DNA of 64,000 bases, from assembly GCA_023400055.1 (NCBI GenBank), contig JAEXFN010000018.1, forward strand, positions 62,001-126,000, read 5' to 3'. The stretch's first letter is position 1, and each line of letters starts with the position of its first letter. Position numbers and translations under genes: made by a program. Under the pieces are notes generated by a model. That model was not told where the DNA came from. It was given only the letters and a program-made list of their open reading frames with translations, and searched no databases. This DNA comes from Bacillota bacterium. GTDB taxonomy: Bacteria > Bacillota > UBA4882 > UBA8346. Shown piece by piece: positions 56,170-64,000 of the stretch.

Positions 56170-56907
56170 TCATTGATTCCTGGTTTCGATCATCCGGTAG
56201 AATTTCTCGATGTTCTGCGGCAGATCCTTGATATGGCGCTGCAGCGACTGGTTGATTAGCCGCTCCAGCAGCGGCCCGTCGTGTTTCTTGCAGGCATCAA
56301 TGTAGCTGCGGTGCTCATTCTGCATCCAGACGCCGTAGTCCTGGCTGGAGGCGGAGATCAGCCGGTAATAAGCGATGCTGTCCCAGAGATTGCCGATAAA
56401 CTCGCAAAGCCGCGGCTTATGAGAGGCCTCGTACAGCGTCTGGTGAAACTCGCGGTTCAGATGAAACACTTCTTTCCGGTTTTCCTTGGCGTCCTGCCGC
56501 ATCAGGCTCTCCATTTTATCCTGGATCGCCTCCAACTGGGCGATCTCGTCATCCTGGATCGATTGGGCCGCATACCGGCCGGCAGTGGACTCGAGGATCT
56601 GCCGCAGCATATAGATCTCCTCGATGTCTTCCTGAGTCAGTTTGGCGACTCGCGCTCCCAGATAGGGCTCGGACTGGACCAGGCCGGTCCGTTCCAGCAT
56701 CCGCAGGGCCTCGCGCACCGGCATCCGGCTGACGCCCAGTTTCTCGGCGAGCTCGTCGGTAGTCAGGCGCTGTTCCGCCCGGAGCGTCCCGTCCATGATC
56801 CAGTTGATGATCTGCTCCACCACCAGCTCTGAAAGGCGTTGATACCTTTGGCGCAAAGGCTTTTCCGGCAGTATCGCGCTCAAATCGTCTTTTTTCATGG
56901 CAGCCAT
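56170..56907 (-). CDS. GntR-family (FadR-type, FCD) regulator
   Basis: A DNA-binding regulator of about 245 residues. The N-terminal winged helix has LTTDELAEKLGVSRMPVREALRMLERTGLV, and the C-terminal helical FCD ligand domain has AAQSIQDDEIAQLEAIQ and FHLNREFHQTLYEASHKPRLCEFI. I chose the ATG behind AGGTGAGG. It is the last gene of the long minus-strand catabolic operon or has its own promoter in the 97-bp gap. It probably represses that operon until the sugar acid or an intermediate binds. Confidence 0.93.
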   Translation of the reverse strand: MAAMKKDDLSAILPEKPLRQRYQRLSELVVEQIINWIMDGTLRAEQRLTTDELAEKLGVSRMPVREALRMLERTGLVQSEPYLGARVAKLTQEDIEEIYMLRQILESTAGRYAAQSIQDDEIAQLEAIQDKMESLMRQDAKENRKEVFHLNREFHQTLYEASHKPRLCEFIGNLWDSIAYYRLISASSQDYGVWMQNEHRSYIDACKKHDGPLLERLINQSLQRHIKDLPQNIEKFYRMIETRNQ

Positions 56908-57004
56908 GTTTACCTCACCTAAACAATTATCAATATTTCCCATCAATTATATCGTAAAAATGACAAAATGCCAAAGCAATTTCGAGCGCCGCCGGAATCC
57001 GGCC

Positions 57005-57616
57005 TCAGTCGGCGATCAGCCCGTTTTTTAAGCCGATCTGCTGCAGCCAGGCGATCTGGGCCGTCTCCTCCACCATCTCCGCCACGTGTTCGGCGTCGAC
57101 CGCCGTTTTCCCGAGGGCCACCACGCCGTGGGCCACCAGCAGGAAGGCGGGCAGCTTCGGGTACTTGGCGAACAGCGCCAAGATGCGCGGCATCTCTTCC
57201 TCCGGGACCACCGGGGCCGCGATGTCCAGGGTGGCCACGGGGCAGCCGAACTTCAGCTGGGCGTGATAGGTCAGGGCCGGCAGGTCGCGCTTGGAGTACG
57301 ACCAACCGATGGACCAGGGCGAATGGCAGTGCACCACCGCGCCGACCTCCGGCAGGTGCTGGTAGAGGACGCCGTGCAGCAGGGCCTCGCGGGTCGGCCG
57401 ATACTTGCCGTCCACCAGGTTGCCGTGGAAATCGGTCACCACCAGGTTCTCCTCGCTACAGTCGATAAACGAGAATCCGCTGGGTTTGACGATCATCAGC
57501 TCCTGATCCGGCACGCGCACGCTGATATTCCCGCCGCTCCCGGTCTGAATGCCCCGGGTGTAAGCTCGCCGGGCCGCGACGATCAGATCCTGTTTTTTCT
57601 CGGACATCAGGTCCAA
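57005..57616 (-). CDS. Class II aldolase/adducin-family protein
   Basis: A zinc-dependent aldolase or decarboxylase of about 203 residues, of the FucA/AraD/OtnC type. GIQTGSGGNISVRVPDQELMIVKPSGFSFIDCSEENLVV is the phosphate-binding start, VVHCHSPWSIGWS gives two metal histidines, and VAHGVVALGKTAVDAEHVAEMVEE gives the third. The best start is TTG, seven bases after GGAGGT; ATG at 57607 is the alternative. It follows the TIM homologue in the operon. Its likely substrate is a phosphorylated four- or five-carbon keto sugar or sugar acid. Confidence 0.88.
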   Translation of the reverse strand: MDLMSEKKQDLIVAARRAYTRGIQTGSGGNISVRVPDQELMIVKPSGFSFIDCSEENLVVTDFHGNLVDGKYRPTREALLHGVLYQHLPEVGAVVHCHSPWSIGWSYSKRDLPALTYHAQLKFGCPVATLDIAAPVVPEEEMPRILALFAKYPKLPAFLLVAHGVVALGKTAVDAEHVAEMVEETAQIAWLQQIGLKNGLIAD

Positions 57617-57644
57617 AAGGACCACCTCCATGCGTAATGAGATT

Positions 57645-57773
57645 GAAAAGCGTTATGACAAACCCGGCCCGCAGGCCGGGAGGAGCCAAAAGCTCAAGAA
57701 AGCAAGGGATAAAGCCGTTTCAAGCTTTTCGATGGAAGCTTCCAGCTTGAAAGACTTTATCCCATGGCTTCAA
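57645..57773 (+). repeat. Interspersed structured element, copy C
   Basis: Starts GAAAAGCGTTATGACAAACCC and ends GACTTTATCCCATGGCTTC, overlapping the TIM-homologue stop codon. CCCGGCC/GGCCGGG forms a first hairpin. AAGCAAGGGATAAAG pairs with CTTTATCCCATGGCTT, enclosing TTTCAAGCT/AGCTTGAAA, to form a second, long one. It lies inside the operon between the aldolase and TIM-homologue genes. Confidence 0.8.
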
Positions 57774-58570
57774 AGGTTCAATTTCTCGCGCCAAACCGGC
57801 CAGATCTGCCGAATCAGCCCGTCGAAGCGATCCGCCTCCCAGGCGGCCCGGCCGATGAAGAGGCCGTCGATAGCCGGCTGGCGGCTGAGCGCGATGGCAT
57901 TTTCCGGGTTGACGCTCCCGCCGTAAAGCACCGGGATCTCCCCACCCCGCTCCGGAAAGAGCTCCAGCAACGTATCCCGGATCAACTGCTGTTTGGCACC
58001 GGCATACTCCGGGCTGGCCGGCGTCCCCTGAACGCCGATGGCCCAGACCGGCTCGTAGGCCACCCAGATCCGGTCCGCTTGCGCCTCGGCCACACCGCGC
58101 AGGCCGATCTTGAGCTGCTGCCGCAGCCGCTCGTCGCTGATGCCCAGCTCCTTCTCCTGACCGGTCTCGCCGATGCAGAGCAGGGCGGTGAAACCGTGCC
58201 GCAGGGCGCTGAGCACTTTCAGGTTCTCCTCGCAGTCGGTCTCCCGGAAATGCTGCCGCCGCTCCGAATGGCCGATCTCCACCAGCCGCAGCCCCAACTC
58301 TTGCAGCATCAGCGGCGAGACCTCCCCGGTGAACTGGCCAACGTCCTCCCAGTGCATGTTCTGGGCGCCCAGCCCGATCTGGTCCTGATCGACGGCCGCC
58401 GCTGCCGCCGGCAGGGCCAGATACGAAGGGATCACGAACAGGCAAAGCTGTTCGCGGGGGATGTCGCGGGTCCGCTCCGCCAGCTCGGTCAGGAAAGCGA
58501 GGGTCTGGCGGATCGTCTTGTACATCTTCAGATTGGTGCCGAGGTAAACCTTGCCGCGCCGCGCCGTCAT
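57770..58570 (-). CDS. Triosephosphate-isomerase homologue, probable L-erythrulose-1-phosphate isomerase
   Basis: A TIM-barrel isomerase of about 266 residues. Catalytic residues are intact: Lys15 in YLGTNLKMYKT, His in VEIGHSERR and Glu in VAYEPVWAIG, with phosphate loops IGETG and LYGGSVNPENA. The N-terminal GTNLKMYKT departs from the GNWKMN of glycolytic TIM and resembles LerI/EryH-type L-erythrulose-1-phosphate isomerases. Its partner RpiB homologue overlaps it by four bases (ATGA), as expected for a LerI-DerI pair. Glycolytic TIM cannot be excluded by sequence alone. Confidence 0.85.
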   Translation of the reverse strand: MTARRGKVYLGTNLKMYKTIRQTLAFLTELAERTRDIPREQLCLFVIPSYLALPAAAAAVDQDQIGLGAQNMHWEDVGQFTGEVSPLMLQELGLRLVEIGHSERRQHFRETDCEENLKVLSALRHGFTALLCIGETGQEKELGISDERLRQQLKIGLRGVAEAQADRIWVAYEPVWAIGVQGTPASPEYAGAKQQLIRDTLLELFPERGGEIPVLYGGSVNPENAIALSRQPAIDGLFIGRAAWEADRFDGLIRQIWPVWREKLNL

Positions 58571-59031
58571 AATGTGCTCCGCCGCTCGATCTCTTTGATC
58601 TTGGCCACCTTGGGCAGGGAGCGTCCGCCCTGGAACTCCAGACGCAGCCATTCCAGGAAAATCATCTTGGCCAGCTCCGGGCCGATGACCCGCGCGCCCA
58701 GGCAGATGACGTTGCTGTTGTTGCTGAGCCGGGCCCGCTCCGCCGAATAGATGTCGTGGCAAACCGCGGCGTAGATGCCGGGGAACTTGTTGGCGGTGAT
58801 GGCCATGCCGATCCCGGTACCGCAGATCAGGATCCCTTCTTTCTGATACTCGCTGGCGATGATCTTCTCGGCCACCCGCTCGGCGATCTCCGGATAGATG
58901 GTCTCGTCGGCGATGCTGTCTACCCCGACATCCTCATAGGCCAGCCCCTGCTCTTCCAATACTCCGATAAGGACCTTCTTCAACTCCACTGCGGCGTTAT
59001 CGCAGCCGATCACATAATGTTTTTCCGCCAT
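58567..59031 (-). CDS. RpiB/LacAB-family isomerase, probable D-erythrulose-4-phosphate isomerase
   Basis: A 154-residue sugar-phosphate isomerase. The active-site cysteine lies in GILICGTGIGMAITANK, and AAVCHDIYSAERARLSNNSNVICLGARVIG carries the conserved His and the Asn-rich loop. The N-terminal YVIGCDNAAVELK is a variant of the usual GxDHAG. RpiB proteins next to a TIM homologue often act as DerI, converting D-erythrulose-4-phosphate to erythrose-4-phosphate. Ribose-5-phosphate isomerase activity remains possible. Confidence 0.87.
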   Translation of the reverse strand: MAEKHYVIGCDNAAVELKKVLIGVLEEQGLAYEDVGVDSIADETIYPEIAERVAEKIIASEYQKEGILICGTGIGMAITANKFPGIYAAVCHDIYSAERARLSNNSNVICLGARVIGPELAKMIFLEWLRLEFQGGRSLPKVAKIKEIERRSTL

Positions 59032-59094
59032 GCCAATTCAGCCTCCCTTAGCCATTGAATGGATTATTGCTGTCATGAGGCCTGGGATCGTCCC

Positions 59095-60348
59095 TCAGCC
59101 CCAGGCCTCCAGGGCCGCCCGGAGTTCCGGGCAGCCGGCCGCCGCTTCCTCCAGGGCGCTCCCCGCCACCGCCGCGGTGACCGCTTGCATCATCGCCCGG
59201 GCGCCGGCGGCGGTTCCCAGCGGATGCCCCTGCACCGCGCCGCCCACCGCCAGAATGACGTCCGGCCCCAGCTCGCGGTAGATCGAGGCCACGTTCAGTG
59301 GCGTAACCCCGCCACCCACCGCCGTCACCACCGGCCGCAGCCCGCCGATGGGCAATCGCTGGGCCTGGATCGTCTGGTAATATTCGAATTGGGCCGGACC
59401 GGCTCCCGCTCCCGGGTACATGGTGACCACTCCGTCGGCTCCGGCCAGCCGCGGCAATTTCCCCAGCAAGAGCGGGGCGCCGATGCCTTGGGTGGGGGCG
59501 TTCATGATCCCGGCCCCGGCGTAATGGCCCAGGAAGAAGAGGTCCCGGCCGAATTCCTCGGTCAGCGCGGCCAGCGCGTCCAAGCCGGCAACGACGAAAT
59601 TGACCATCACCGCCCGGGCTCCCTCGTCCCGAGCCGCCCGGGCGTTATCCCGCATCCGGTCGGGTCGGTCGGTGATGTTGACGATATAAAGGGGCGCCTT
59701 GCCCTGTTCCTCCCGGAGCCGGGCGGCGGCCTTCAAATAGGCGCGCACCCGTTCTGCCACCGGGCTGAAGCCGGTGTTCCCCAGCAGTTCGTCGTCTTTG
59801 ATCAGGTCGACCCCGCCGCTGCCGGACTCATAGAACAGCTCGGCCCCGGCCGCCGGGGAAAAACCGATGCAGGGCTTGATCATGTTCAGCACCAGCGGCC
59901 GGTCCCGGACCCCGGTCCGCTCGCGCAGCCCCGCCATGCCCTGGGCCGGCCCGGCGAAAGCGGCGCGGGCCCCCGCCGTCCATTCCAGATCGATCAGCTT
60001 GATGCGAATCGCGGTCGAGACGTCGTTGCCGAGCAGCGCCGTGATGAGCTGGGCGAAACTGCCGCCGAAATTATGGTGCGGGAAAGCCACCCGCAGCAGG
60101 AATACTGGCTCCGCCGCGCCGCCGGCCGGATAACAGCCGATCACCCGTGCCTGGTACTCCTCGACCATACTCCGGGTCACCCCCGGCAAGGGCAGCCAGG
60201 TCCCGACCGTCTGGCCGGTGGCGAAATTGCCGGCCCGCTTCAGGGCCGCTTGCTCATCCAGGCCGTAAGCCAGATAGGTTGCGATCACGTACGCGCCGTC
60301 GGCCACGGACTCGGGATGGTCGAACGGCAGATCGAAATAAGGTAACAT
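59095..60348 (-). CDS. RuBisCO-like protein (form IV)
   Basis: A 417-residue RuBisCO-superfamily enzyme. The barrel landmarks are LVLNMIKPCIGFSP, with the lysine equivalent to the first catalytic Lys, and GGVDLIKDDELLGN, the KDDE site where the carbamylated Lys, Asp and Glu bind Mg. LFFLGHYAGAGIM and LAVGGAVQGHPLGTAAGA follow. True RuBisCO loop-6 and small-subunit contacts are absent. The neighbours are not methionine-salvage genes but LerI/DerI-type isomerases. A 3-oxo-isoapionate-4-phosphate decarboxylase (OiaX-type) role therefore fits best, giving L-erythrulose-1-phosphate. This assignment is by context. Confidence 0.85.
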   Translation of the reverse strand: MLPYFDLPFDHPESVADGAYVIATYLAYGLDEQAALKRAGNFATGQTVGTWLPLPGVTRSMVEEYQARVIGCYPAGGAAEPVFLLRVAFPHHNFGGSFAQLITALLGNDVSTAIRIKLIDLEWTAGARAAFAGPAQGMAGLRERTGVRDRPLVLNMIKPCIGFSPAAGAELFYESGSGGVDLIKDDELLGNTGFSPVAERVRAYLKAAARLREEQGKAPLYIVNITDRPDRMRDNARAARDEGARAVMVNFVVAGLDALAALTEEFGRDLFFLGHYAGAGIMNAPTQGIGAPLLLGKLPRLAGADGVVTMYPGAGAGPAQFEYYQTIQAQRLPIGGLRPVVTAVGGGVTPLNVASIYRELGPDVILAVGGAVQGHPLGTAAGARAMMQAVTAAVAGSALEEAAAGCPELRAALEAWG

Positions 60349-60415
60349 CGCTAATCCCCGCCTTTATCAAAGTAACAGAATAACATCATAACATCGCCGC
60401 ATTTCCGCCCGGTGC

Positions 60416-61639
60416 TTATTTCCCGAGCAGTTCCAGCAGAGCGTCGGCCGCCGCCGCGCTGAAGGCCGGATCGTTGATGTTGGCGTCGATCTTGACGACG
60501 CGGATCCCCGGCTTCAGCTTGGCCGCGACCACTTGGGTAAACGCCGCGTCGACCTCTGGATCGTAAAGCGGTTCGCCGGGCGCCGCCGCCTGGCGGAAGC
60601 CACGCTCCGGAATGAGCAGCGTCACCGGGCCGCTGCACTGGTTCAAACGTTCGACCACCCGCTCGGCGATGGGGATCATCTCCGCCGGATGGATCTTGAT
60701 GTGGGCGATCTCCGAATTGTGCAGGATATACTTACGCGAGTCGATATCCGCGGGCAGCTCGCGCACGCCGAAATCAATGAAATCGAGCCCGCCGGGCGCC
60801 ACCACCAGCGGGATCCCCGCCCGGGCCGCCGCCAGCAGCCGGCCGGAAGCGCCCGCCGAAAAACCGCCCCCGAAATACTCGGCGGTGATCTCGTGCAGGG
60901 TCAGGTCCAGGGCGGCCCGGATGAAGCCCTGGTCGATCAGTTCTTCCAGCACCCGGCCGCCCACGCCGGTGGTGTGGAAGGAGATCACTTCGTAGCCGGC
61001 CCGCTCCACCAGGCCGGCCGCTCGGGCCACTCCGTCGCCGCTGACCCCCATCATCGTGGCCCCAACGATCGGTCGGGCCCCGGCCCGCAGCGGCGCGCCG
61101 GCATGCTCCACCATCCCGGCCAGGGCGGCCGCGGCATTGCTCAGCACCATCCGGGTGACGGAATTCAGTCCGGCGATGTCGGCGATGGACGGCAGCAGCA
61201 AAATATCCTTCGTCCCGACCAGCGGTTCAAAGGTGCGATTGCCCGAGGCGACGGTGGAGACCACCAACTTGGGCACGCCATAGGGCAGCGCCTTCATGGC
61301 GCTGGTTCCGATGATGGTATTCTGGACGCCGCCCAGGGAAAAGAGCGCATCGAAGCGGCCCTGGCCGTACAGGACCGCAGCCAGTCGCGCCGCGCCCCGG
61401 GCCATGGCCGCCAAACGTTCGTGCTTCTGGCCGGTCTCCAGCAGCGTCACCGGCGCCCCGGCGGCTTCCAGCACTGCTTCGCGGGAGATGTCGGGCACGA
61501 TGCCGGGACGGGAACGGACCCCGACATCGATCAGCAGGACCCCGTGGCCCAACCGCGTCAGAAAATCGCGCACGAAGCCGACTTCCTGCTCCTTCGAGTC
61601 TAAACTGGCGATGATTGCAATCGTTTTCTTCATGGTCAT
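60416..61639 (-). CDS. UPF0261 (Tm-1-like ATP-binding) protein
   Basis: A cytoplasmic protein of about 407 residues in the UPF0261 family, related to the ATP-binding N-terminal half of plant Tm-1. IAIIASLDSKEQEVGFVRDFLTRLGHGVLLIDVGV opens the protein, DALFSLGGVQNTIIGTSAMKALPYGVPKLVVSTVASG is the nucleotide-binding region, and FHTTGVGGRVLEELIDQG and APGGLDFIDFG follow. The biochemical role of bacterial members is not known to me. It lies between the lactonase and the RuBisCO-like gene, so it should act early in the pathway. A phosphorylation step would be compatible with its fold. Confidence 0.85.
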   Translation of the reverse strand: MTMKKTIAIIASLDSKEQEVGFVRDFLTRLGHGVLLIDVGVRSRPGIVPDISREAVLEAAGAPVTLLETGQKHERLAAMARGAARLAAVLYGQGRFDALFSLGGVQNTIIGTSAMKALPYGVPKLVVSTVASGNRTFEPLVGTKDILLLPSIADIAGLNSVTRMVLSNAAAALAGMVEHAGAPLRAGARPIVGATMMGVSGDGVARAAGLVERAGYEVISFHTTGVGGRVLEELIDQGFIRAALDLTLHEITAEYFGGGFSAGASGRLLAAARAGIPLVVAPGGLDFIDFGVRELPADIDSRKYILHNSEIAHIKIHPAEMIPIAERVVERLNQCSGPVTLLIPERGFRQAAAPGEPLYDPEVDAAFTQVVAAKLKPGIRVVKIDANINDPAFSAAAADALLELLGK

Positions 61640-61747
61640 GATCGCTTCCGGGCGCGTCGCCCGGCCGGCCGCGGCCGGAAAAATCCCGGCCTGCGGCACG
61701 ACATCGACTGACGCGCCGAACTCCTCCTGTGCTCTCTGCGCCCTATT

Positions 61748-62551
61748 TTATAACCCGAATACCGGGGTCTGTTTGACCCGTTCTTCGATGGCAGGCTCGT
61801 GGCAGGGCAGAATCAAGTCGAGCCGCTTGGCCCGGTTCTTCTGTAGCTCGATGCTCTTCCAACAGGCGATGATATCCGCGAAGCGGCCCGGCGGAGTGAT
61901 CGGGTAATGCATCTCCGGGACCGGCTCCAGATTGGCCAGGATGAAGATGGAATCGCCGGCCAGGATGTAAGAGCCGTCCTTGGTATCGACCTCTACCGAC
62001 TGATGCCCGGGCGAATGCCCCGGCGTCGGGAAGACCCGGACTCCCGGCGCGATCTCCGTTTCGCCGTCCACCAGGTCGAACTTCAGCCCTTCGAAGGGGC
62101 GGCGGATTCCCAAGGCGGGATGCTCATAGGATTTGTAATACAGCGGGATCGGATCCAGCGCGAATTCATACTCGGTGCGGCTGGCGATGAACTGGGCCTT
62201 GGTGAATTTCTCCATGTAGAACATGTGGTCCCAGTGAAGGTGGGTAAAGATCACCTTGCCGATATCCTCGCAACGGTAGCCGATCTTGGCCAGTTGCTCG
62301 TGGATGGCGAAGCCTTCCGGCTGGTAGGAACCGGGGTGATGATACTCGTTGGCCCGTTCGGTCCAGGCCATGCCGGTGTCCACCAGGATCAGCTCTGCGC
62401 CGCCCTCGATCAAAAAGGTGAAGACCGGCAGGGGCACTTTGTCCTCGCTGATGTTGGGGCGGTACTTGAAGACTGAATGATGGTAATGGTACTGCTTGGG
62501 GTAGGTCGGGACGTAGCCCGTGTTAATGGGTCGAACCGTAAGTTTGGACAT
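61748..62551 (-). CDS. Metallo-beta-lactamase-fold lactonase-like protein
   Basis: A cytoplasmic hydrolase of about 267 residues of the AHL-lactonase-like MBL group. The metal site is VIFTHLHWDHMFY; more ligands lie in FPTPGHSPGHQSV and LAGDSIF. The start follows GGAGGAACA. It is related in pattern to the protein at 25862-26698 and likewise sits beside ribose-type permease genes. In this operon it would open a lactone (for example a sugar-acid lactone) before oxidation, phosphorylation and decarboxylation. Confidence 0.85.
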   Translation of the reverse strand: MSKLTVRPINTGYVPTYPKQYHYHHSVFKYRPNISEDKVPLPVFTFLIEGGAELILVDTGMAWTERANEYHHPGSYQPEGFAIHEQLAKIGYRCEDIGKVIFTHLHWDHMFYMEKFTKAQFIASRTEYEFALDPIPLYYKSYEHPALGIRRPFEGLKFDLVDGETEIAPGVRVFPTPGHSPGHQSVEVDTKDGSYILAGDSIFILANLEPVPEMHYPITPPGRFADIIACWKSIELQKNRAKRLDLILPCHEPAIEERVKQTPVFGL

Positions 62552-62564
62552 GATTGTTCCTCCT

Positions 62565-62656
62565 AGAAGCGTTGTAATAAACCCTGGCCGTAGGTCAGGT
62601 AGGTCAGGTTGAGTAAAAAAGCTCGGATTTCCTGTTATTCGATGATAAAACCCTTG
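62565..62656 (+). repeat. Interspersed structured element, copy D (diverged)
   Basis: AGAAGCGTTGTAATAAACCC and AAAAAGCTCGGATTTCC match the left half of copies B and C. The right half is shortened and ends GATGATAAAACCC. It lies between the lactonase start and the permease stop. Confidence 0.6.
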
Positions 62657-62702
62657 CGAAATGATGTTCACAAACTTTTTGAGCCGGGAGCGCTCCTCCC
62701 CG

Positions 62703-63686
62703 TCACTCCGACCAGCGGCGCATGACGATGTCGAAGAAGACGGCCAGCAGAATCACGGCGCCGGTGACGATCGGGTGGATCAGGGACGAGACGCCCATCA
62801 GATTCAGCCCATTGACCACCAGGGTCAGGATCAGGGCGCCGATCATGGTACCCGGGATCCCGCCCTCGCCGCCCAAGAGCGAGGTACCGCCCATCACCAC
62901 CGTGGCGATGCTCTGCATCAGAAAAGGCTCGCCCATACCGGCCTCGGCCGCGTCCAGCCGGGCCGTCATCAACAGCGCGGCCATGGCCGCGGTAACGCCG
63001 CTCAAGGTATAGACCATGATCAGCGTGTTGGTGGTGCGGATCCCCGAATAATCGGCGGCGTTGCGGTTGGCGCCCAGGGCGTAAATCTCCCGGCCATAGA
63101 CTGTCTGGTGCAAGAAGAAGTGAAACAGCACCGCCAGCACCAGGGTGATGATAACCGGCACCGGAATGATTCCGACATAACCGGTTCCCAGCCACAGGAA
63201 CGCCTCGGGCAAGCCGAAGACGATCTTGCCCTGCATCAGGATCTGCGCCAGGCCCTGAGCGATCCACATCATGCCGTAAGTCGCCACAAAAGCCGGCAGG
63301 CCGATCTTGGCGACCATCACGCCGTTCAGCGCGCCGATCAGCGCGCCGACGCCGACGCCGATCAGAATGGCCGCCGCAATCGGAACATGATTAATGATCA
63401 ATTGAGCGGTCAGGCAGCCCACCAGGGCGATGACGCCGCCCACCGAAAGGTCGATCCCGGCGGTCAGGATGACCGCCGTCAGGCCCAGGCCCAGTACAGC
63501 CAGGATGGTGGTCTGCCGCAGGACATTGATGATATTCTTCAGGGTCAAAAAGTTCGGATTGAGAAAGCTCAGCAAGACGCAGAGCGCCAGCAGACTGAGC
63601 AGGCGGACCAGCGGAGCCAGGGAATGTTTGAAATCGAAGCCCGCTTTGCCATTCTCTCTATTTTTGCTTGCCGCCAGCTGGTTCAT
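62703..63686 (-). CDS. Ribose-type ABC permease
   Basis: An RbsC-family permease of about 327 residues with the VILTAGIDLSVGGVIALVG motif and IATVVMGGTSLLGGEGGIPGT near the C-terminus. I chose the ATG ten bases after GGGGAGG; a GTG at 63695 overlaps the preceding stop but has no usable ribosome site. It pairs with the partial permease upstream. The ATPase and binding-protein genes are presumably beyond the right edge. Confidence 0.92.
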   Translation of the reverse strand: MNQLAASKNRENGKAGFDFKHSLAPLVRLLSLLALCVLLSFLNPNFLTLKNIINVLRQTTILAVLGLGLTAVILTAGIDLSVGGVIALVGCLTAQLIINHVPIAAAILIGVGVGALIGALNGVMVAKIGLPAFVATYGMMWIAQGLAQILMQGKIVFGLPEAFLWLGTGYVGIIPVPVIITLVLAVLFHFFLHQTVYGREIYALGANRNAADYSGIRTTNTLIMVYTLSGVTAAMAALLMTARLDAAEAGMGEPFLMQSIATVVMGGTSLLGGEGGIPGTMIGALILTLVVNGLNLMGVSSLIHPIVTGAVILLAVFFDIVMRRWSE

Positions 63687-63688
63687 TG

Positions 63689-64000
63689 TCAACACACCTC
63701 CCCGGTCCGGGCGAAACGCCGCACGACCGTATCCAGGATGATCGCGCCCAGCACTACCAGGCCGATGATGGCGAACTGGTACATGTTGGGAATGCCGGCG
63801 ACATTGAGGCCGTTGCGCAGCACCGCGATGAGGATGACCCCTAAAACCGTGTTGGCGATGCCGCCCTTGCCTTCCTCAAACGAGGTCCCGCCGATGATCG
63901 TGGCGGCCACGGCGTCGAAATCCCAGCCCACCCCGGCCGCGATATGGCCCGAGGCCATCCGCGCCGCGACCACGACGCCGCTCAATCCGGCCAGCAGTCC
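63689..64000 (-). CDS. Ribose-type ABC permease, C-terminal part (5' end outside window)
   Basis: The last 103 or so residues of a second RbsC-family permease: GLLAGLSGVVVAARMASGHIAAG, then DFDAVAATIIGGTSFEEGKGGIANTVLGV and a final VVLGAIILDTVVRRFAR. The start lies past the window edge. Two adjacent permeases repeat the architecture of the 24868-30248 importer. Confidence 0.92.
   Translation of the reverse strand, partial: GLLAGLSGVVVAARMASGHIAAGVGWDFDAVAATIIGGTSFEEGKGGIANTVLGVILIAVLRNGLNVAGIPNMYQFAIIGLVVLGAIILDTVVRRFARTGEVC

Noticed and set aside
59095..60348. True CO2-fixing RuBisCO
   Set aside because: The KDDE site is present, but the protein is short, lacks form I-III loop-6 features and sits in a sugar-acid catabolic operon.

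Overview
The window is GC-rich bacterial DNA of Bacillota character. The signs are frequent GTG/TTG starts behind AGGAGG-type ribosome sites, YesM/YesN two-component systems, Lpl-type oligosaccharide importers, a GlcT/LicT-type antiterminator with its RNA target, and a PTS with HPr Ser46. None of the four complete ABC substrate-binding proteins has a lipobox cysteine, which points to a diderm cell. A Hydrogenispora/Limnochordia-like anaerobe that ferments plant polysaccharides would fit; this is inference, because no rRNA or housekeeping marker is present.

Layout. 1-9125 (minus): chemosensory block cheA-cheW-MCP, a TetR regulator and a giant six-PAS hybrid kinase that runs off the left edge. 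9126-10650: gene-free, repeat-rich. 10651-18071 (minus): ferric/phosphoester-type ABC importer (SBP, ATPase, fused permease) with a PHP phosphoesterase and a YesMN two-component system. 18321-21029 (plus): SsuABC/TauABC-like importer. 21036-22028 (minus): aldo-keto reductase. 22333-22626: 21-bp repeat array. 22669-30248 (minus): ribose-type ABC importer with two permeases, a lactonase-like metallo-beta-lactamase protein and a membrane AraC regulator. 30981-42218: pectin locus with GH105 and GH28 enzymes, a secreted LamG-like protein, an Lpl-type importer and two AraC regulators. 42326-44289: GH18 and B3/B4 proteins. 44418-52243: amino-sugar PTS locus (crr-like EIIA, nagA, a DUF7916-like protein, nagE, a GlcT-like antiterminator) and ptsI-ptsH. 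52244-53393: gene-free, with a phased array of DnaA-box-like sites. 53394-55884: LysM/L,D-transpeptidase and rpoN. 56170-64000 (minus): catabolic operon with GntR, class II aldolase, a TIM homologue, an RpiB homologue, a RuBisCO-like protein, UPF0261, an MBL lactonase and two ribose-type permeases, continuing off the right edge.

How it works together. Most of the window is regulated carbon uptake: extracellular polysaccharide cleavage, ABC or PTS import, intracellular breakdown, and dedicated sensors. The right-hand operon has the enzyme set expected for converting a branched sugar acid (D-apionate type) through L-erythrulose-1-phosphate and D-erythrulose-4-phosphate to erythrose-4-phosphate. 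The ptsIH leader carries a clear RAT/terminator switch.

The most unusual signals are non-coding: three intergenic arrays with an exact 21-bp period (one carrying eight TTAT(C/T)CACA sites on one helical face), a four-copy structured interspersed element of about 130 bp, and a second REP-like hairpin family.
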